This document shows, in pieces, positions 48,801 through 62,419 of a stretch of DNA of 64,000 bases (positions are counted from its first letter, which is position 1; every line of letters starts with the position of its first letter). This DNA is from Solenopsis invicta. Lineage: Eukaryota; Arthropoda; Insecta; Hymenoptera; Formicidae. The position numbers and the translations under genes are program-made. Location: positions 1,303,001 through 1,367,000 of the forward strand of contig NC_052671.1 of the NCBI RefSeq assembly GCF_016802725.1. Reading direction: 5' to 3'. The notes under the pieces were generated by a model that was given only the letters and a program-made list of their open reading frames with translations, was not told the DNA's origin and did no database searches.

Positions 48801-50140
48801 TTGAAATGCTTTACTTGGTAGAGATTGTCAATTTAACGTTTACAGAAATTGTTCTTCTTCTTTTCCCAGCAATTTTGTGAATTTGTACTTATAATTTTGT
48901 AACATGTACATAAATCTCGTAACTTCTCCCATCGAAACAAATCATAAATCACTGTGAGGTACATTTATCTGATAACCTACCTCGTTATATAATAATCTTA
49001 TTCTCTAATTAAAGACGAAGATTTATTAATAAGCAAGCACCAATCTAAGGATGGCAATTAAGGGGTTCGTTGAGAAATACTGGATAAAATCAAAAGTCAA
49101 GAGAATAAATTCACATCAAGCGAAGAACGCTGAGATTTAATAAAAGCGAGAAAGCCTGGAAATGACTGTAGCCATTATTGAATGGCAGAAAAGACGAAGC
49201 CATCGAGTTTTCGAGGTTAGTGATTAAACTGGGGGATTGAATCCTAGAGATCGAGTGAGTATACCAGTGAATCCTACCGTGGTATTTGTGGGAGGGAAAG
49301 GGTTGAAACAGCAGCGTTCTGTGTTTAATCATGTCTGATCGAGCAAGGGGACCATCTGATGGGGATGAAATTTGCATAGTTGGAGTTCATAGACCTTATT
49401 GTTATATACGAAAAGAAAATGTTTACGTTAGGTTCAATTTTGCGTTCAGTTTTTTTAAACATTAATTTTAGTCTATAAAATATAACGTTATTTTATTGCA
49501 AACTAATATATCATCTTGCTTATTTTCATAAATATGTTGCTATAGTCATAGATCATATTTTCTCATTGCAGAGAATGCATGTGTGCAGAGAGTGAACTCT
49601 ATATGAGAAAGAAATTATAACAATGAATTTCCATAAACGAGACGTGCAATTACAAATTAATGTTTAATCAAAGAATAAATAACACAAATAAATTATGAAA
49701 ATTATAATGCAAAAATAATAGTAATATTGAGCAATACAATGCAATTATATTGCGCAATATCATGATAAACATAAGACTTTTAAAAAATGTATGTGTCACA
49801 TCTGTGATAGTTAATTATTCTAATCGCGCTAAAACAACTCATTGTCAAAAGCTCATATTAAAGAGATTATGATAATAATTGAAAATCAATTTTTACGTAC
49901 ATTCCGTATTAAATTAGAATTGAGAGGTGCAAGATAAAAACACGGCATGCAAGCATATGTAACAAAGTTGCAATATAAAGACGTTCCACCTGAAAAAGGA
50001 AATATGCACGATATCTCAATCGCCGATAAAACCAGCAATAACTTGCAACACCACCCAGAAGGAAGATTGCGGGTGCGGCCGCGAAAATAAGAACGATAGG
50101 AAATGCCAAAATTATGATAATGATTCGGAGCCGTTTTCAG
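48800..50140. other. AT-rich spacer
   Basis: A strong plus-strand acceptor (TTTTCTCATTGCAG) ends at 49571 and opens only 15 codons before TAA; an AATAAA follows. A hydrophobic minus-strand frame fills 49909-50137. Otherwise no feature. Confidence 0.45.
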
Positions 50141-50185
50141 TTAAGACATTAGGCGACGTGTATAATTTAGACGAAAGCCAGACCA
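50141..50185 (+). CDS. Candidate 45-nt microexon
   Basis: CCGTTTTCAG immediately precedes it and CCA|GTAAGTAAAG, a near-consensus donor, ends it. Only one frame is open: two completing bases, KTLGDVYNLDESQT, one base left (phase 1 on both sides). Symmetric microexons of this size are known in neuronal transcripts. The opposite strand has a hydrophobic open frame across the same bases, so strand and reality are both uncertain. Confidence 0.25.
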
Positions 50186-50387
50186 GTAAGTAAAGACCGC
50201 GTAGCATCGACTCTCGTAATAATAAACTTTAATATATATTATGCAGATTGCAGTTAAACTGGTGCAACACATTTTTATCTATATCTTTCTTTCCGATATA
50301 ATTTTATCAATAAATGATCGCGTATGCGTAGCATAAAATTGAAGATCGCCTGCTTATGTTAATCGCTCAAAACACTGTCTGGGTATA

Positions 50388-50418
50388 TTATTACTACTAT
50401 TATTATTACTATTATTAC
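50388..50418. repeat. (TTA/CTA)n imperfect trinucleotide repeat
   Basis: TTA and CTA units alternate over 31 bases. Confidence 0.9.
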
Positions 50419-50419
50419 C

Positions 50420-51588
50420 TTCTTGAGATCTGTACATATTTTACCAACTGTACAAAACATTCTATTGTACAAAGCAATTGTCAAAAAATGTTAAATAGAA
50501 ATACGTAAATAATCCAAGTATGTCCTTAGCGCATTTCACATAATTTATTCAACATATTTTTTTGTTTCTACAGACTACTTTGTATAAACAGCTGGTTGAA
50601 GTATGATGTGTCGTGATCGGCGCATGTTAGGTTCTTGAGCAGTGCATGCGCCCCTGAAGAAAAATTAAACGCGTGCAATGTGCGGAAAGATTGGTAGGGT
50701 GCGGATGAGTATCGGGTAGAAAGGCGGAAAAAGGTAAGATGATGGTACAAGAAGGATAATAATCCGTAGTTTCGATCAAGATTATAGCCGCAGTAAATGA
50801 ATAGTTTACGAGCAGCGAAAATGAGACGGGTAAAATGTTAAGCCCTTCGCCGAGATCGAGTGGTGGAGCCTCTTTTATACACCATTCGCCTGTAATAAAC
50901 TTCAATGTTAAATGTCTTTATTGCGTTTCTGAGGCTAGTCCTCTGCGTGTATGAGATAATTGATATGAGCAAACCGAAAGGCGTAGTGCGCTAGTCGTGT
51001 CCCGTCTGCGAATTACACGCAAGATATCCGTGCTAAAAGGACAGATAAGTATTTAATGACTAGTTTTGTAACGGCTTGATTCGCGGTCAAAGAATCTCAT
51101 CCGTCGCTTGAATCTTGAATCTCAATCTCCACGGAAGCAAGTGTCAGTCACATCATTATAGTGAATTCTCGATCTACTTAAAATACAAGATAATAATGAG
51201 TGGACTGAGGATTGTAAGACGAAAACGATATCGTGTAGATTAAAAAGTTCTCTTTTAGTTCTTTTTTTAATTAATCGTCATGTTATCTACTCCAATAAAA
51301 ATTCAAACAGGGTCTTAAAAAAAATTTAACATTATTTTTTAATAAGATATAATACAAGAATTAATTTCTTCGAGATACTCTTTCCTTGTATTAAATTTTT
51401 TTTTTTTTTTCCAAAACCATTGAAAGACGCTGCAACTTTAAGTAGTATAATGATGTGATTAAAATTGGTTTTTGTAAAAGATTTATTTACTTACTTATTA
51501 AATCCTTACTTATTAATTAATATTATATATATTTATAGTAAATATTTCTATTTAACAAATATTCTTTCTCCCTTTTTCTTTCTGACAG
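50420..51588. other. AT-rich spacer
   Basis: A 92-codon minus-strand frame (50627-50905) is featureless. The segment ends in an unusually long polypyrimidine tract at 51561-51588. Confidence 0.45.
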
Positions 51589-51691
51589 TTCGCGTAATCT
51601 AGCCGATGCCGATGAAACCCTAGTTTTGGGCAAAGCCACCATTCATCCTCTGACGAGACAAGTCGTCGATCAAATTCATGTCTGCTCCTAA
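51589..51691 (+). CDS. Candidate terminal exon, 33 codons plus stop
   Basis: The acceptor is the best in the window: about 20 pyrimidines ending CTGACAG at 51588. After one completing base, one frame reads SRNLADADETLVLGKATI, then HPLTRQVVDQIHVCS, to TAA at 51689-51691; the other two frames stop within 12 bases. Codons are rich in G-first triplets, as in real exons. A donor-like AAG|GTAAAG follows the stop, so the 3' untranslated region might be spliced; AATAAA occurs at 52177. No family recognised. Confidence 0.3.
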
Positions 51692-51699
51692 CTAAGGTA

Positions 51700-52640
51700 A
51701 AGATTTAAATCAAGAAATCAAACAAAATGAATGCTGCATACCGTCAGTAGACAGGTTAGGCGTCAACCCAGCAGGTCTATCTGGCACGTAAGTACATGCT
51801 GCGAGTATGTTCGGGACTACAGAATGCACCAATCGATACATATCTCCCTTGTGCATATATACGATCTATGCCCGCGCCTGTACACGCGTGTATGGACATA
51901 TGCCAGCGTGTGTGTACGTATACACACGAATGTGAGCGTGTATCCGAAATGAATTGACCGGTGCGTAGTTGATGGACGTAGCGGGTGGCTCGTTATGCTT
52001 ACAGCCCGCCCAGCAATCAAGAAGAATTCATACGCCTGACGTGTCGCTCATGATGGAGGTCCAAGCCACGTATCATCCATCTTTTGGAGTCTTCGCAACA
52101 GTGTGTGATGCGGCACATGGCGAAAACTTTAGTTCCGTTCTCTGAACTTTTTGCACAAAGTTAATTTAAGAGATTTAATAAAAAGAAAAAAAACGTGCAC
52201 TTATCAGTTTATAAAAATGATGGTAATGTAACGAATTAGAATATAAGAAAAACAAACGGTTTTTCTCATTTCACGGAAACATTGACAAATATTCGCATAA
52301 TAACCCAGATCTTTTACACTAATCAGCTTACATGTGTATCGCTAACAACAGTATTATCAATGTAATCATTATGTAATTATTGTGTAATCCTTTCTGCCAT
52401 TAAAAATACGCATCTCCCCCAAGAGACACAAACAAATTAATTATAAAAGTATAAATGCGAGGGGAAGTATTCGTGATAACATCTATACACACGACGTTCA
52501 TACGAATAATTCTCGAGCGACTGATTGGCATTAATTAACGACCCACCACTGTAGAGATAAGGTATAACGCAGATTCTTTCCCTTCGAAGTTTCTTTCTTC
52601 GTGCTCGGGGATAGTTCGTCGCGGAAAAGGTGGATGAAAG
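51700..52640. other. Spacer with a possible 33-nt exon-like interval
   Basis: ACAG|GTTAGG (51755) to GCAC|GTAAGTA (51787) is bounded by a weak acceptor and a good donor, but it is too short to support. TG/CG-rich words occur around 51870-51940. AT-rich beyond 52130. Confidence 0.4.
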
Positions 52641-53100
52641 CATCGGCTAGGTCGGTGTTGGCCATAGTGTGAGTTGAAAGGAGAGAAAGAAAGACGATGG
52701 AAAAGCGAGGAAGAGGATGAGGTAGGAGGGGGTGGTCGACGTGGCTTGGGGGAGTTTTTCTCGTTCCCGGCTTCCGTCTCCTGGGACGCGAAGCGCGAGG
52801 ATCTTTTTGCTCGCCTCGGCGGAGGATCAGACGTCCCACTTTATCTCCGACGACCCGTTCAACCCCTATCCCTCTCCTCCCCGTCACCCTCGTTCTACCT
52901 CTCTTCGACCCGCGTTCTATCCTACTGCAACCCCCGTTGCGTCCCGGTTTCTACCCCAACGTCATCCCCCTACCCTTCTCACGTCACCCAGAGCTATGGT
53001 TGATCACGTATAGGAGGAGCCTCTAGCAGCGTCTAGAGTGACGCGCCGTGGAGGAGCCATTTGTCATCCATCAGCACACGGTCCTATCTACGCAAGATTG
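52640..53100. other. GC-rich block with purine-to-pyrimidine flip
   Basis: The plus strand is G/A-rich at 52640-52740, then C/T-rich at 52760-52985. Frames of 93-118 codons on both strands follow from the skew. Confidence 0.5.
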
Positions 53101-54040
53101 CACAAGAGAGTCTGATCCAACTTGGCCTTATTGCGTTGCTTATCATTCTTCTACCACTATTCAACGTTAGAGAACACTCTTGAAAATAATTAAATATTGT
53201 CTGCTAACAAATTATGTATAAATGTCACAAATTATAAAAGTAGCTTCAAGAAGAAAATTATTTTACAATTGTGTAAACCTTTTATTAACTCTTTACGCAG
53301 TAAATAAATTTTATGAATAGCGTCACTAAAAAAATTGATATATTTAAACGTTTAAAGAATGTTCATTATCAAGGGTGTCGTTTATACGGGACGATTAACA
53401 GCAAATGGGAAAAAGGAACGACTTTGAGTCCCAAGAAATAAATCTTATAAGTAGGCAGTTCACGATACAAGCGGCGGTCACAAATCCGCGGATAAGCCAT
53501 TGGAAACGAAAGTCCTGTTGTCGAGGTTGGTGTTGACCAGAATGCAGTATACATTGGGGATAAACTGAAGGGTAGAAAGCTGCAAGGAGAACGGACGGTC
53601 TGATCGAATCATCATTACAAACGACCCGACAATTTGAGGCATGCGCCGTTGTATATATATTGCTTGTTATATATCGATTGCCGTACTACTTGTTCGCGGT
53701 ACCATCCCTAGTTTGCTGATAACTCAGATATTTTCCACGTCCGCGCGCGTTAGAAATTACACCAATCACGTAGCCGTTTAAAGTTAGTATTACCAGCAAC
53801 AAACTTCTAATTTATTTTACGAGAGTCATGTTAGATACCGAAAACATAAATTTATATAACATTAGTTAATATATTTCCCATAACCAGTATTACGCAAACA
53901 GATATTATCTTTTCGTTTACGTTAATTAGATCGTCAATTGGTAGATACCGCTTTATCATTAAAACAATAGCGTAAAAGAATAAATAATTTTTATTCGTCG
54001 AAGAATACTATAAGAAGGGGCTTGCCTATACGAGCCCAAG
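53100..54040. other. AT-rich spacer
   Basis: A balanced patch at 53380-53650 has a 61-codon minus-strand frame without features. Nothing else. Confidence 0.55.
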
Positions 54041-54680
54041 CAATTAGTTAAATACATAGGTTCTTCTGCGCGATACGCTTCGCTCTGGCAGAAAGAAGAG
54101 TGAGAGAGAAACACAATGGATGATATAGGTATCGCCAATTTTTCTCCCGTCCGCTAGATTTTTCAATGTAACTTGAGAGCCGCTCCCTCGCGAGGTCCCA
54201 GGGCACAGGAATGGATGAACAGGCAAGGAGAGAGGGTAGCACGGGGGTCGCGGCGACAAGAACACAGCGGAGGATAAGAGAAAAGAAGGACAATTGTGCG
54301 GGACGCGGGAGATGAGATAGACACGAAAAGAGAAAAGGCCAGGACCTATTCTCCTGCGGGGAAATACAATAATGCTCAAAAAAGGAAAAAGAAATGAAAA
54401 AAAAGGGAATGCGAGAGATGGGAGAAAACGAACGAATCTCAGCGCTATCGTGACTGCATCCATGACTGCGGCGGAAAACCTGGCGGCGAACAAGGGGTCG
54501 TGCAGGGTGTCGGCGGAGGGAGATGCCTCGGGCAACGGTGTCATTAATAAAAGTGTCAATGATGTCAGTGGACTAATGTTGGTAGTCACTCGCTGGGTGG
54601 ATTGGGGCGGTAACATCACTCGGCGTCCTATCGAAGAATTTCACCCTCTCTCCGAAGGTTGAATCGTTTTCGACCGGCTC
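54040..54680. other. Purine-rich GC block with the longest open frame
   Basis: The plus strand is G/A-rich at 54080-54540. The minus strand therefore stays open for 191 codons (54044-54619), but the product is a Ser/Leu/Pro/Phe string with no domain. A 96-codon plus-strand frame (54372-54662) overlaps it. Most likely non-coding. Confidence 0.45.
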
Positions 54681-55995
54681 GCTCGTTTGATTCGCTCCTT
54701 TTCGATACTAATAAAAGAATTACATTCGCAACATGCGTAAGATGACTTGTTAAGTTCACCTTCTACTCGTGGAAAGCTTTCGCTTAAGGGAATATTACTT
54801 TCTTACGTACACATACTATATTTAAATAATTTTTTGTTAGACCTTTTATCCTACATAGCTATAACACACAGAGATAAAAATAGATCGACCCTTCACAAAG
54901 GACGGGAAGAACTTCCCCACGAAGTAACTTTCTTATAGGAACACACATTAAAAGTGCATTAATGTTCTAACTATAGCTTACCACACAATCCCTGACCCAC
55001 CCTTTCCGCCCCATTTCTACCTCACGAAAGCTTTACATTAATTTTGCCAAAATTGCGTGTCCTACCTCTTCGTTTTAACCATGCAGCATTCATAACAACT
55101 GAGGGAAACTCTTAAGGTTTGGTCGTTCTGCATGCTTATGAAATTTTTATAGTTGATTAATGCTCCGATACATTTAACGAAACCGAAAAACATAATGTAG
55201 ATTGACTAAAAAATACATCTGTTTCAACTAACATACGTATACATGTACATAAAGAGGAACGTAGAGATAAATTAGTACTCTCCGACAATGACGTAAAAGC
55301 GAATCTACGATAATACCGCTACTGCTCAAGAACAAAATGCAATTTTGCATTCAATTACATATCGCCTATAGTGAAAAGAAGCGTCTCTTCTCAGTAAGGG
55401 TGTAACATATCGATACAAAGAGCGATAGAACAGGTTTGTAGATTGGAGATTGGTGCGCGGGAATATCTAATAAGAACCTAGAACTCATCCATCCTACCAC
55501 GAAGCACTCCAGGGGCTGTCACCGTGAGCGTCAGCATACCATAGAGAAGGGGTGATTTACATAGTAATAATATCGAGATTCTGAACTATGTTACGGCATG
55601 AAAATTTTTTATTATGTACGAAAACTAATAGCATCAGGAATTAACAATGCTGCAAAATAATTTAATCTTTTGTTCGAGATAATATTTTGTAAGGGAAAGA
55701 GACATCTGAATAATATTACGCAATTGGAACATTCGCATAAGTGATCTATCTAAATCTGTTTCCAATAATTTTTTGTCAAAACATTCCGTCTGATATTTTA
55801 ATAACCATTCAAAGTACGTAATAGGAGCCATCAGCAAAATAACATTATCGATTTCTTGCCTCCATTTTATCTTCGCGATTTTGTTGAGAGAAGGAATTTC
55901 TCTCGTCCCTACATGAAAGAATCGGCCCTCCAACAGCAGAACAGTATTTCTTCCGGACGTTCTGCCGACGGCGTTGCGCTTCTTTCATCTTGCAG
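54680..55995. other. AT-rich spacer
   Basis: A 99-codon minus-strand frame at 55634-55933 opens only at a TTG and has no domain. Composition becomes balanced after 55900. Confidence 0.45.
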
Positions 55996-56052
55996 GAATT
56001 TAAGAGTTATCGCCGATGTCAGGAATTCCGGGAATCTCCGGCTAGACGCCGG
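55996..56052 (+). CDS. Candidate 57-nt exon
   Basis: A strong acceptor (CTTCTTTCATCTTGCAG) ends at 55995 and a GTAAAC donor starts at 56053. Two frames are open. Phase 2-2 reads NLRVIADVRNSGNLRLDA between one completing and two spare bases; phase 0 reads EFKSYRRCQEFRESPARRR. The first looks more like a folded protein. The length is a multiple of three. No family recognised. Confidence 0.25.
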
Positions 56053-57250
56053 GTAAACGACAAGAGGGGGAAGTGACGAGAGACGTAGATGAGAATTGGC
56101 CGATTAGAATATCAAGAGGTTAGTACAGTGGTATGACGCTGACATAATAAGTAGGCGGGATAAACAATAAAAGGGGTAGAAGAGCACGAGGGTTCAGCGT
56201 CTCCCTGCGGACAAAGGGAGTTTAGAATCTGAATCTACCAGGAGCTTTTGACGTCTCCTTTCGCGCACGAGGAACACAATGTTAATTAACGAGAGAAGAA
56301 CGGCTTGGCTATATTCACGATTCTCAATCAACGGATGGCATTCATGAGTTCGAGTCTAGCTGTGTTCAAGAAAAGAAGCATGTTGAGACGCTTTGATCGT
56401 GTTATTGCTTATAAGATCCTGGCCTCGTGTAGTAAATTTCCAAAAATTAAATTTCAATTTTAGCAAAGATACAGTTTCTTCCATGGAAATAAAGTTAGAT
56501 GATAATTAACTGGATACGCTATGAACAAGTCGTGGAATAAATCATCGACTGACATCGACTGTGGCGACAGAGCTGAATCCTAATACACTAATATCCCGTA
56601 CCTTCCTTATCCAATCTTTTTGCGGGCAGATATTTTTTGCATAACTCTACCATACGACTATTCCCCTCTCGTCGTCGCCATCAGCACCTCCCTCTCTGAG
56701 CTTTCTCTCCCTTGCTTCCCCCGCCGTTCGGCGAGCCAGCCTAGATCCCCACTCGTCCCGACCACACGTCCCTTTTCCCTCCACTCTGACCAACTTCCAC
56801 GACCTCTCCTACCGACACCTCATCTCTCGGTTCTCTCCCTTCTCTGCCCCTACCTCACCGCCGCCGCGGTTCCAAACGTTGTACACGAGGCTGCGGCTAA
56901 GAGCAGAGCGACGTCGGCGACGCCACGCACCCCGACGTCGCCCTGACGCGCTCTACTGACGCTGCGGAGCGGAGATTAATGGCTTCGGACTCTGAAATCC
57001 TGGAAAATAAATAGCGAGACCCCGGTGGCGAGAGAGGGAGTCCTGCGGAGCAAGATGCGGTCCCTCCTTCTACGTGGCTCCGTGGCTCGCCTTCCCGTTT
57101 GCTGTATGAGGGAGCGAGAGAGGAACGATCGCAGCTTCCCGAGGGACCTACCTACCACTACCATCGCCGTTGCTGCCCATTTCTTTGTAAGACAGTGCCG
57201 GACTGTCGATGGGACGAAGGGAACGCAACGTGCGTTGTCTTATTAGAAAT
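56053..57250. other. Balanced DNA, then a GC-rich block
   Basis: Pyrimidine-rich at 56630-56860, CpG-rich at 56860-56960, purine-rich at 57010-57140: the reverse order of the other skew flips. A 108-codon plus-strand frame (56620-56946) is Ser/Pro/Leu-rich and compositional. Confidence 0.45.
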
Positions 57251-58720
57251 CTCTATCGTAACGCAAATTATCTAATCAACAAAATAAGAAAAAAGATAGT
57301 TAATCTGAGCAATTAACTTGTAACTATTTATACAGATATCCGAATATACACGTCTAGATACATCTGTCAAAATATATTGCATGTTATGACCAAAAGTTAA
57401 ATCGTATCGAGCAGTAAATAACCGGTAGAAACCACGGTCTAATTGTAGTGTCGTTTGCATAATATGTGGTCTATAAGTCTCTCCCCTATGCTCTCGCTTG
57501 TCTGCTTCTTTCGTTTCTCTCTTTATTACGTTCTTCTCGTGTTCCACCTTTGCGTCCAGATCGTTCGCCATCCCCATTCGTAACACCAACCAAAAGATTA
57601 ATTGCTAATTCTTGCTACTGCAACCAGTTGCTACTAAACACGTATGGAGGCTCCGCAAAGGTCAAGGGACCGCCTTGCGTATACGCGCGTTGAGTAAGAA
57701 ATATACATGCGTTAATGAGATTCCTCTCGCAAACTTGCTTGATGATTAAAAGCATAATAGGGATAGACTATAAGGAATCATCTCGTTCGTGCTATACAAT
57801 CTTCTAAGAATATATACTTTAAGAATAAGACACAATAAATCCCTCTATTATAAGTGACGAATCAAAACGTGTATCGTGTATCTATGTCTTTTTAAATCAT
57901 TCTGCTGTAAGCTTTACATAAAATTGCAGGAAATTATTAAAATCGTATAGATGTTTTTATTGTGTAAGTATAATTATTGTCTGTAGTGCAAGTTAGAATT
58001 ACGAATCAATGAAATGTAAATGTAATATGGCTACTAACAGTATGTAAAAACTGTCATTATTTTTTCAAAGTATAATAAAAATATAAAAAAAATACAACTA
58101 CAAGGATTTGTAAAAAACGTAATCACGACAAATTATAACATTACACAAGAGTACATTTCTCAAGTCGTTAATATTTACGTTTTTCAGCTTTAATTAAATG
58201 ATTTAGCATTTAGTCAATTTTATAGAATATTTATATTCAAGATCTTACAGAGATTAAAGATAAGACTTTATTTTGTAGTTACGTCATTGTTTTTTGTAAC
58301 TGTCATTTGATTTGTTTTGCCATCTAATAACCATCTGGAATAAAATTTTAATTAGAGTGTTTGGATCATTTATTAGCTCTGCAAAAACTAATTCAACGCA
58401 CAAGATATACATGCGCAAAACCATATAATTCTCCAGTCTAATAAAGTCTAACAAACGATTAAATGTTCCATGATACAATCGTAATTAATATAAAGCTATG
58501 TATTTTCAAATTTCTAAGTAGGTTATTAATCTTAATGCACAATGATTCCGAATATCTCTGTTGTCGTACGCTGTGCCTTTAAAGTAACATATAATTTTTA
58601 TATACAAAATTAAAACATACGTTTTAACATTTAAAAAATATTTTTCAAGGCATGCATTATTCGATCCTTGTTTTATTTGCAAATTGATTAATATAGAAAA
58701 TCACAGCTAGTAATTTTGTT
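57250..58720. other. AT-rich spacer
   Basis: A 105-codon minus-strand frame (57272-57589) and a 75-codon plus-strand frame overlap and lack features. Nothing else. Confidence 0.5.
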
Positions 58721-59183
58721 CCATCACATTCTTCGAAGATGATTTTAATTTTTAGCATAGCGAAGAGGGGAGAGTAGAGGTGAAGGGCGATTTGATTCAT
58801 GGGAGGGGATAGAATAGATCGGTATGGTGTCTCTATAGACACGAAGGTGGGAGGCAGGGGGAATCGTAGCGTGCAGGGCCGTGCCAAGGCAATATCCATA
58901 GGAACACCCCGTCAGAGGGAGAGACGTAGAGACGTGCAATCAATCACAAGGGACCCTGCTGCCATGCTCGTGGCCCTCATATCAGCCGTAATACACAGTA
59001 AACATTTTTAACTTTGCCATGTTATTAATATTAGTTGCACGTCCCGTACGTCTTACAACTTTTTCCTCGCATTATATATATGTATATGGATTTTTTGCCG
59101 TATATACGTTATGAGAAATTTACATAATATCGAGTACGACGTAACGTCTTGTTGAGTGCAAATTTAGCAAGAATTGTTTAAGG
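58720..59183. other. Short GC-richer block, then AT-rich
   Basis: GGGAGG-type sequence at 58740-58990 has overlapping frames on both strands, no domain. Confidence 0.45.
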
Positions 59184-60347
<1,164 letters not shown>

Positions 60348-60464
60348 ATTATTCGAGAAGAAAAAAAAGCAGCCAAAGTTCAATCATCTATCATTGAGTA
60401 TGCAGCAAGATGTCAACTAATATTTGACAAAAAAAGAAACTATAAAATATTTGACAAATTTTAA
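60348..60464 (+). CDS. Candidate terminal exon, 38 codons plus stop
   Basis: CACAATTTTTTTCAG ends at 60347. Phase 0 reads IIREEKKAAKVQSSIIEY, then AARCQLIFDKKRNYKIFDKF, to a TAA at 60462. The peptide is charged and helix-compatible, with no known family. ATTAAA, a variant poly(A) signal, lies about 100 bases on. At this AT content a 38-codon run after some acceptor in the window is not improbable, so confidence is modest. Confidence 0.3.
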   Translation: MIREEKKAAKVQSSIIEYAARCQLIFDKKRNYKIFDKF

Positions 60465-61717
60465 ATATATTTTCTGACCAAATGGTAAAGTAGAAATATT
60501 AATTCTTAATTTAAAAATATTCAAGATTATGGTATTATAAATATTACATTTAAATATTAAATTAAGTATATTATTCCTACTTTACGTAAGACTATTAATT
60601 TAGCGGATGATGTCTTGGCAGACAGATGTATCATATAGAAACATAAATATTTAATAATTCAAATATCATTAAATATTAATGCAAAATGCTCTTTAAATGT
60701 ACATTAGAATGACGGTAAATTTTTCATACAAATCTTTCACAAAATGATGTAGAAAATATTTCTAATTACGGTAAGATTTTCATCTTCCAATGAGATACCG
60801 ACTCAAAATCAAAAGAAGAAAGTAAACGACGTGATTCGAGTTACATAATGTTCCAGTACTTTCGCTAAATGTTGATTAATGGATACGGAAGAAATATAAG
60901 AAGATCGAGACACGAATATAAACGAATCAATCATGTGGAACCGATTCATTTCAATATCGTAGAAGAAGAGATTGTTCTTAATAGGCAATAATGATCATAG
61001 CATAAACAAGACTATTTCATGGAATTTTTACATCGCCGTTATATTTTCCAATATACTCATTTCAGTTTCTCATTAATATTTTAAAATTGCATAATTAACT
61101 ATAAATATAACATTTTGCTATCAAAACTGCTTTAAATATTATTTGTAATTACGTTACTATGTACCTTTGACATTTTGTTACACGAAAAAAATTGCTATGG
61201 TTATTATTACAATAATATTCTTTAAGTTTTAAAGAGAAATGTATAAATTTTGGTTATATTGATATTACATTGAATACATGACTATTAGACTATGCTTATC
61301 TGCACCGTTTTTACAACCGTAGTTTTTATGAGAAGTAACATTCGATTAGAATACTCTCATGTGTGGTTGCTTCAGTCAAAAAATTACTTTCATCTCTCTA
61401 ATGTAATCTATAGAACAAAATATTAAGATTGAGAGATCTGTGAGATATAATTGCACTGCCACAATAAAATAGACAGTAGCAATAATATTAACTCGCAAAG
61501 AATTTTCAAATAAAATAAAGTGTGTTATCGTAATCCTTCTTGATCCTTCATGTTATTTATTTCTCAGTCAGTAAAATGTTTATAATATACCAGAAGCAAT
61601 TGTGTCCGCATTAAACTTGCGTTTTTTAGGCAAAGTCTGCCGATAACGCCTAAGCTAATCTTATGGCAGATTAGAGTGACAGATTCTGCTCGATTTTTGC
61701 TGCCAATTTTCATCAAA
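60465..61717. other. AT-rich desert
   Basis: No gene, repeat unit or motif cluster seen. Confidence 0.6.
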
Positions 61718-61767
61718 CTGTTAAACTATATGTAGAGCTGCTCTGTTAAACTATATGTAGAGCTGCT
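61718..61767. repeat. Perfect 25-bp tandem duplication
   Basis: The unit beginning CTGTTAAACTATATG and ending GAGCTGCT occurs at 61718-61742 and 61743-61767 with no mismatch, implying a recent event. Confidence 0.97.
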
Positions 61768-62419
61768 ACCATCAATTTACTACTAAGTGCTGCATGTAAA
61801 CAAATTCTATTATATTTCTAATAGTGTGCTATCATCTAATAATACGATTATATTACAATTAGATTACGGTTGTAATATCAATATAGTGGCTATACTTTGT
61901 TAACGTAGGAGCATATAAATCACTTCCAGAGTATCATGGTTCCAATCATTCTTTTATATGGATAAAATAACATTATTATTCGGTTGAAGCAACCTTAATT
62001 CTTTCTCCATGTGGCTACTATCTTTAATTATATATTGTCTTTCATGTATGCAAAATATGCATTGCAAATAACTTCAAGTGATTTTTATTTATTAATTATA
62101 AATAACTTTCTCTCTCTCTTAGAAAATTTATAATTTAATTATTTAAGATGGTTTTCTAACGAGAACTATGCGATAGAAATTTTTCTTCATGATATTTTAT
62201 AAGTGTAATGCATATTTAAATTGCATATTTAAATTAATATATTAATTAGGTTGGTCGCTTTCTATAGAAATCGTTCTCCAAATCCTCTGTTGTGCCCCTA
62301 CTCTCAGTCTTTTAATAATTAGAAATGCAAGCACTCAAATTACGATTTAGTGCTACGCCATGTTTATCAGGTATTTCGTTAATTGCCAATGAGAACTGCG
62401 TCGTTCCCCCCTTTTACAG
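61768..62419. other. AT-rich spacer
   Basis: Becomes balanced from 62270. Ends in the polypyrimidine CCCCCCTTTTACAG before the exon candidate. Confidence 0.5.

Noticed and set aside
49572..49619. Terminal exon after a strong acceptor
   Set aside because: Only 15 codons before the stop; signals alone are insufficient.
54044..54619. 191-codon minus-strand open frame, the longest in the window
   Set aside because: It lies opposite a purine-rich tract that removes stop codons from the minus strand. The product is a Ser/Leu/Pro/Phe string with no domain, and a plus-strand frame overlaps it.
55634..55933. 99-codon minus-strand frame
   Set aside because: Opens only at a TTG, not an eukaryotic ATG; no domain and no acceptor identified.
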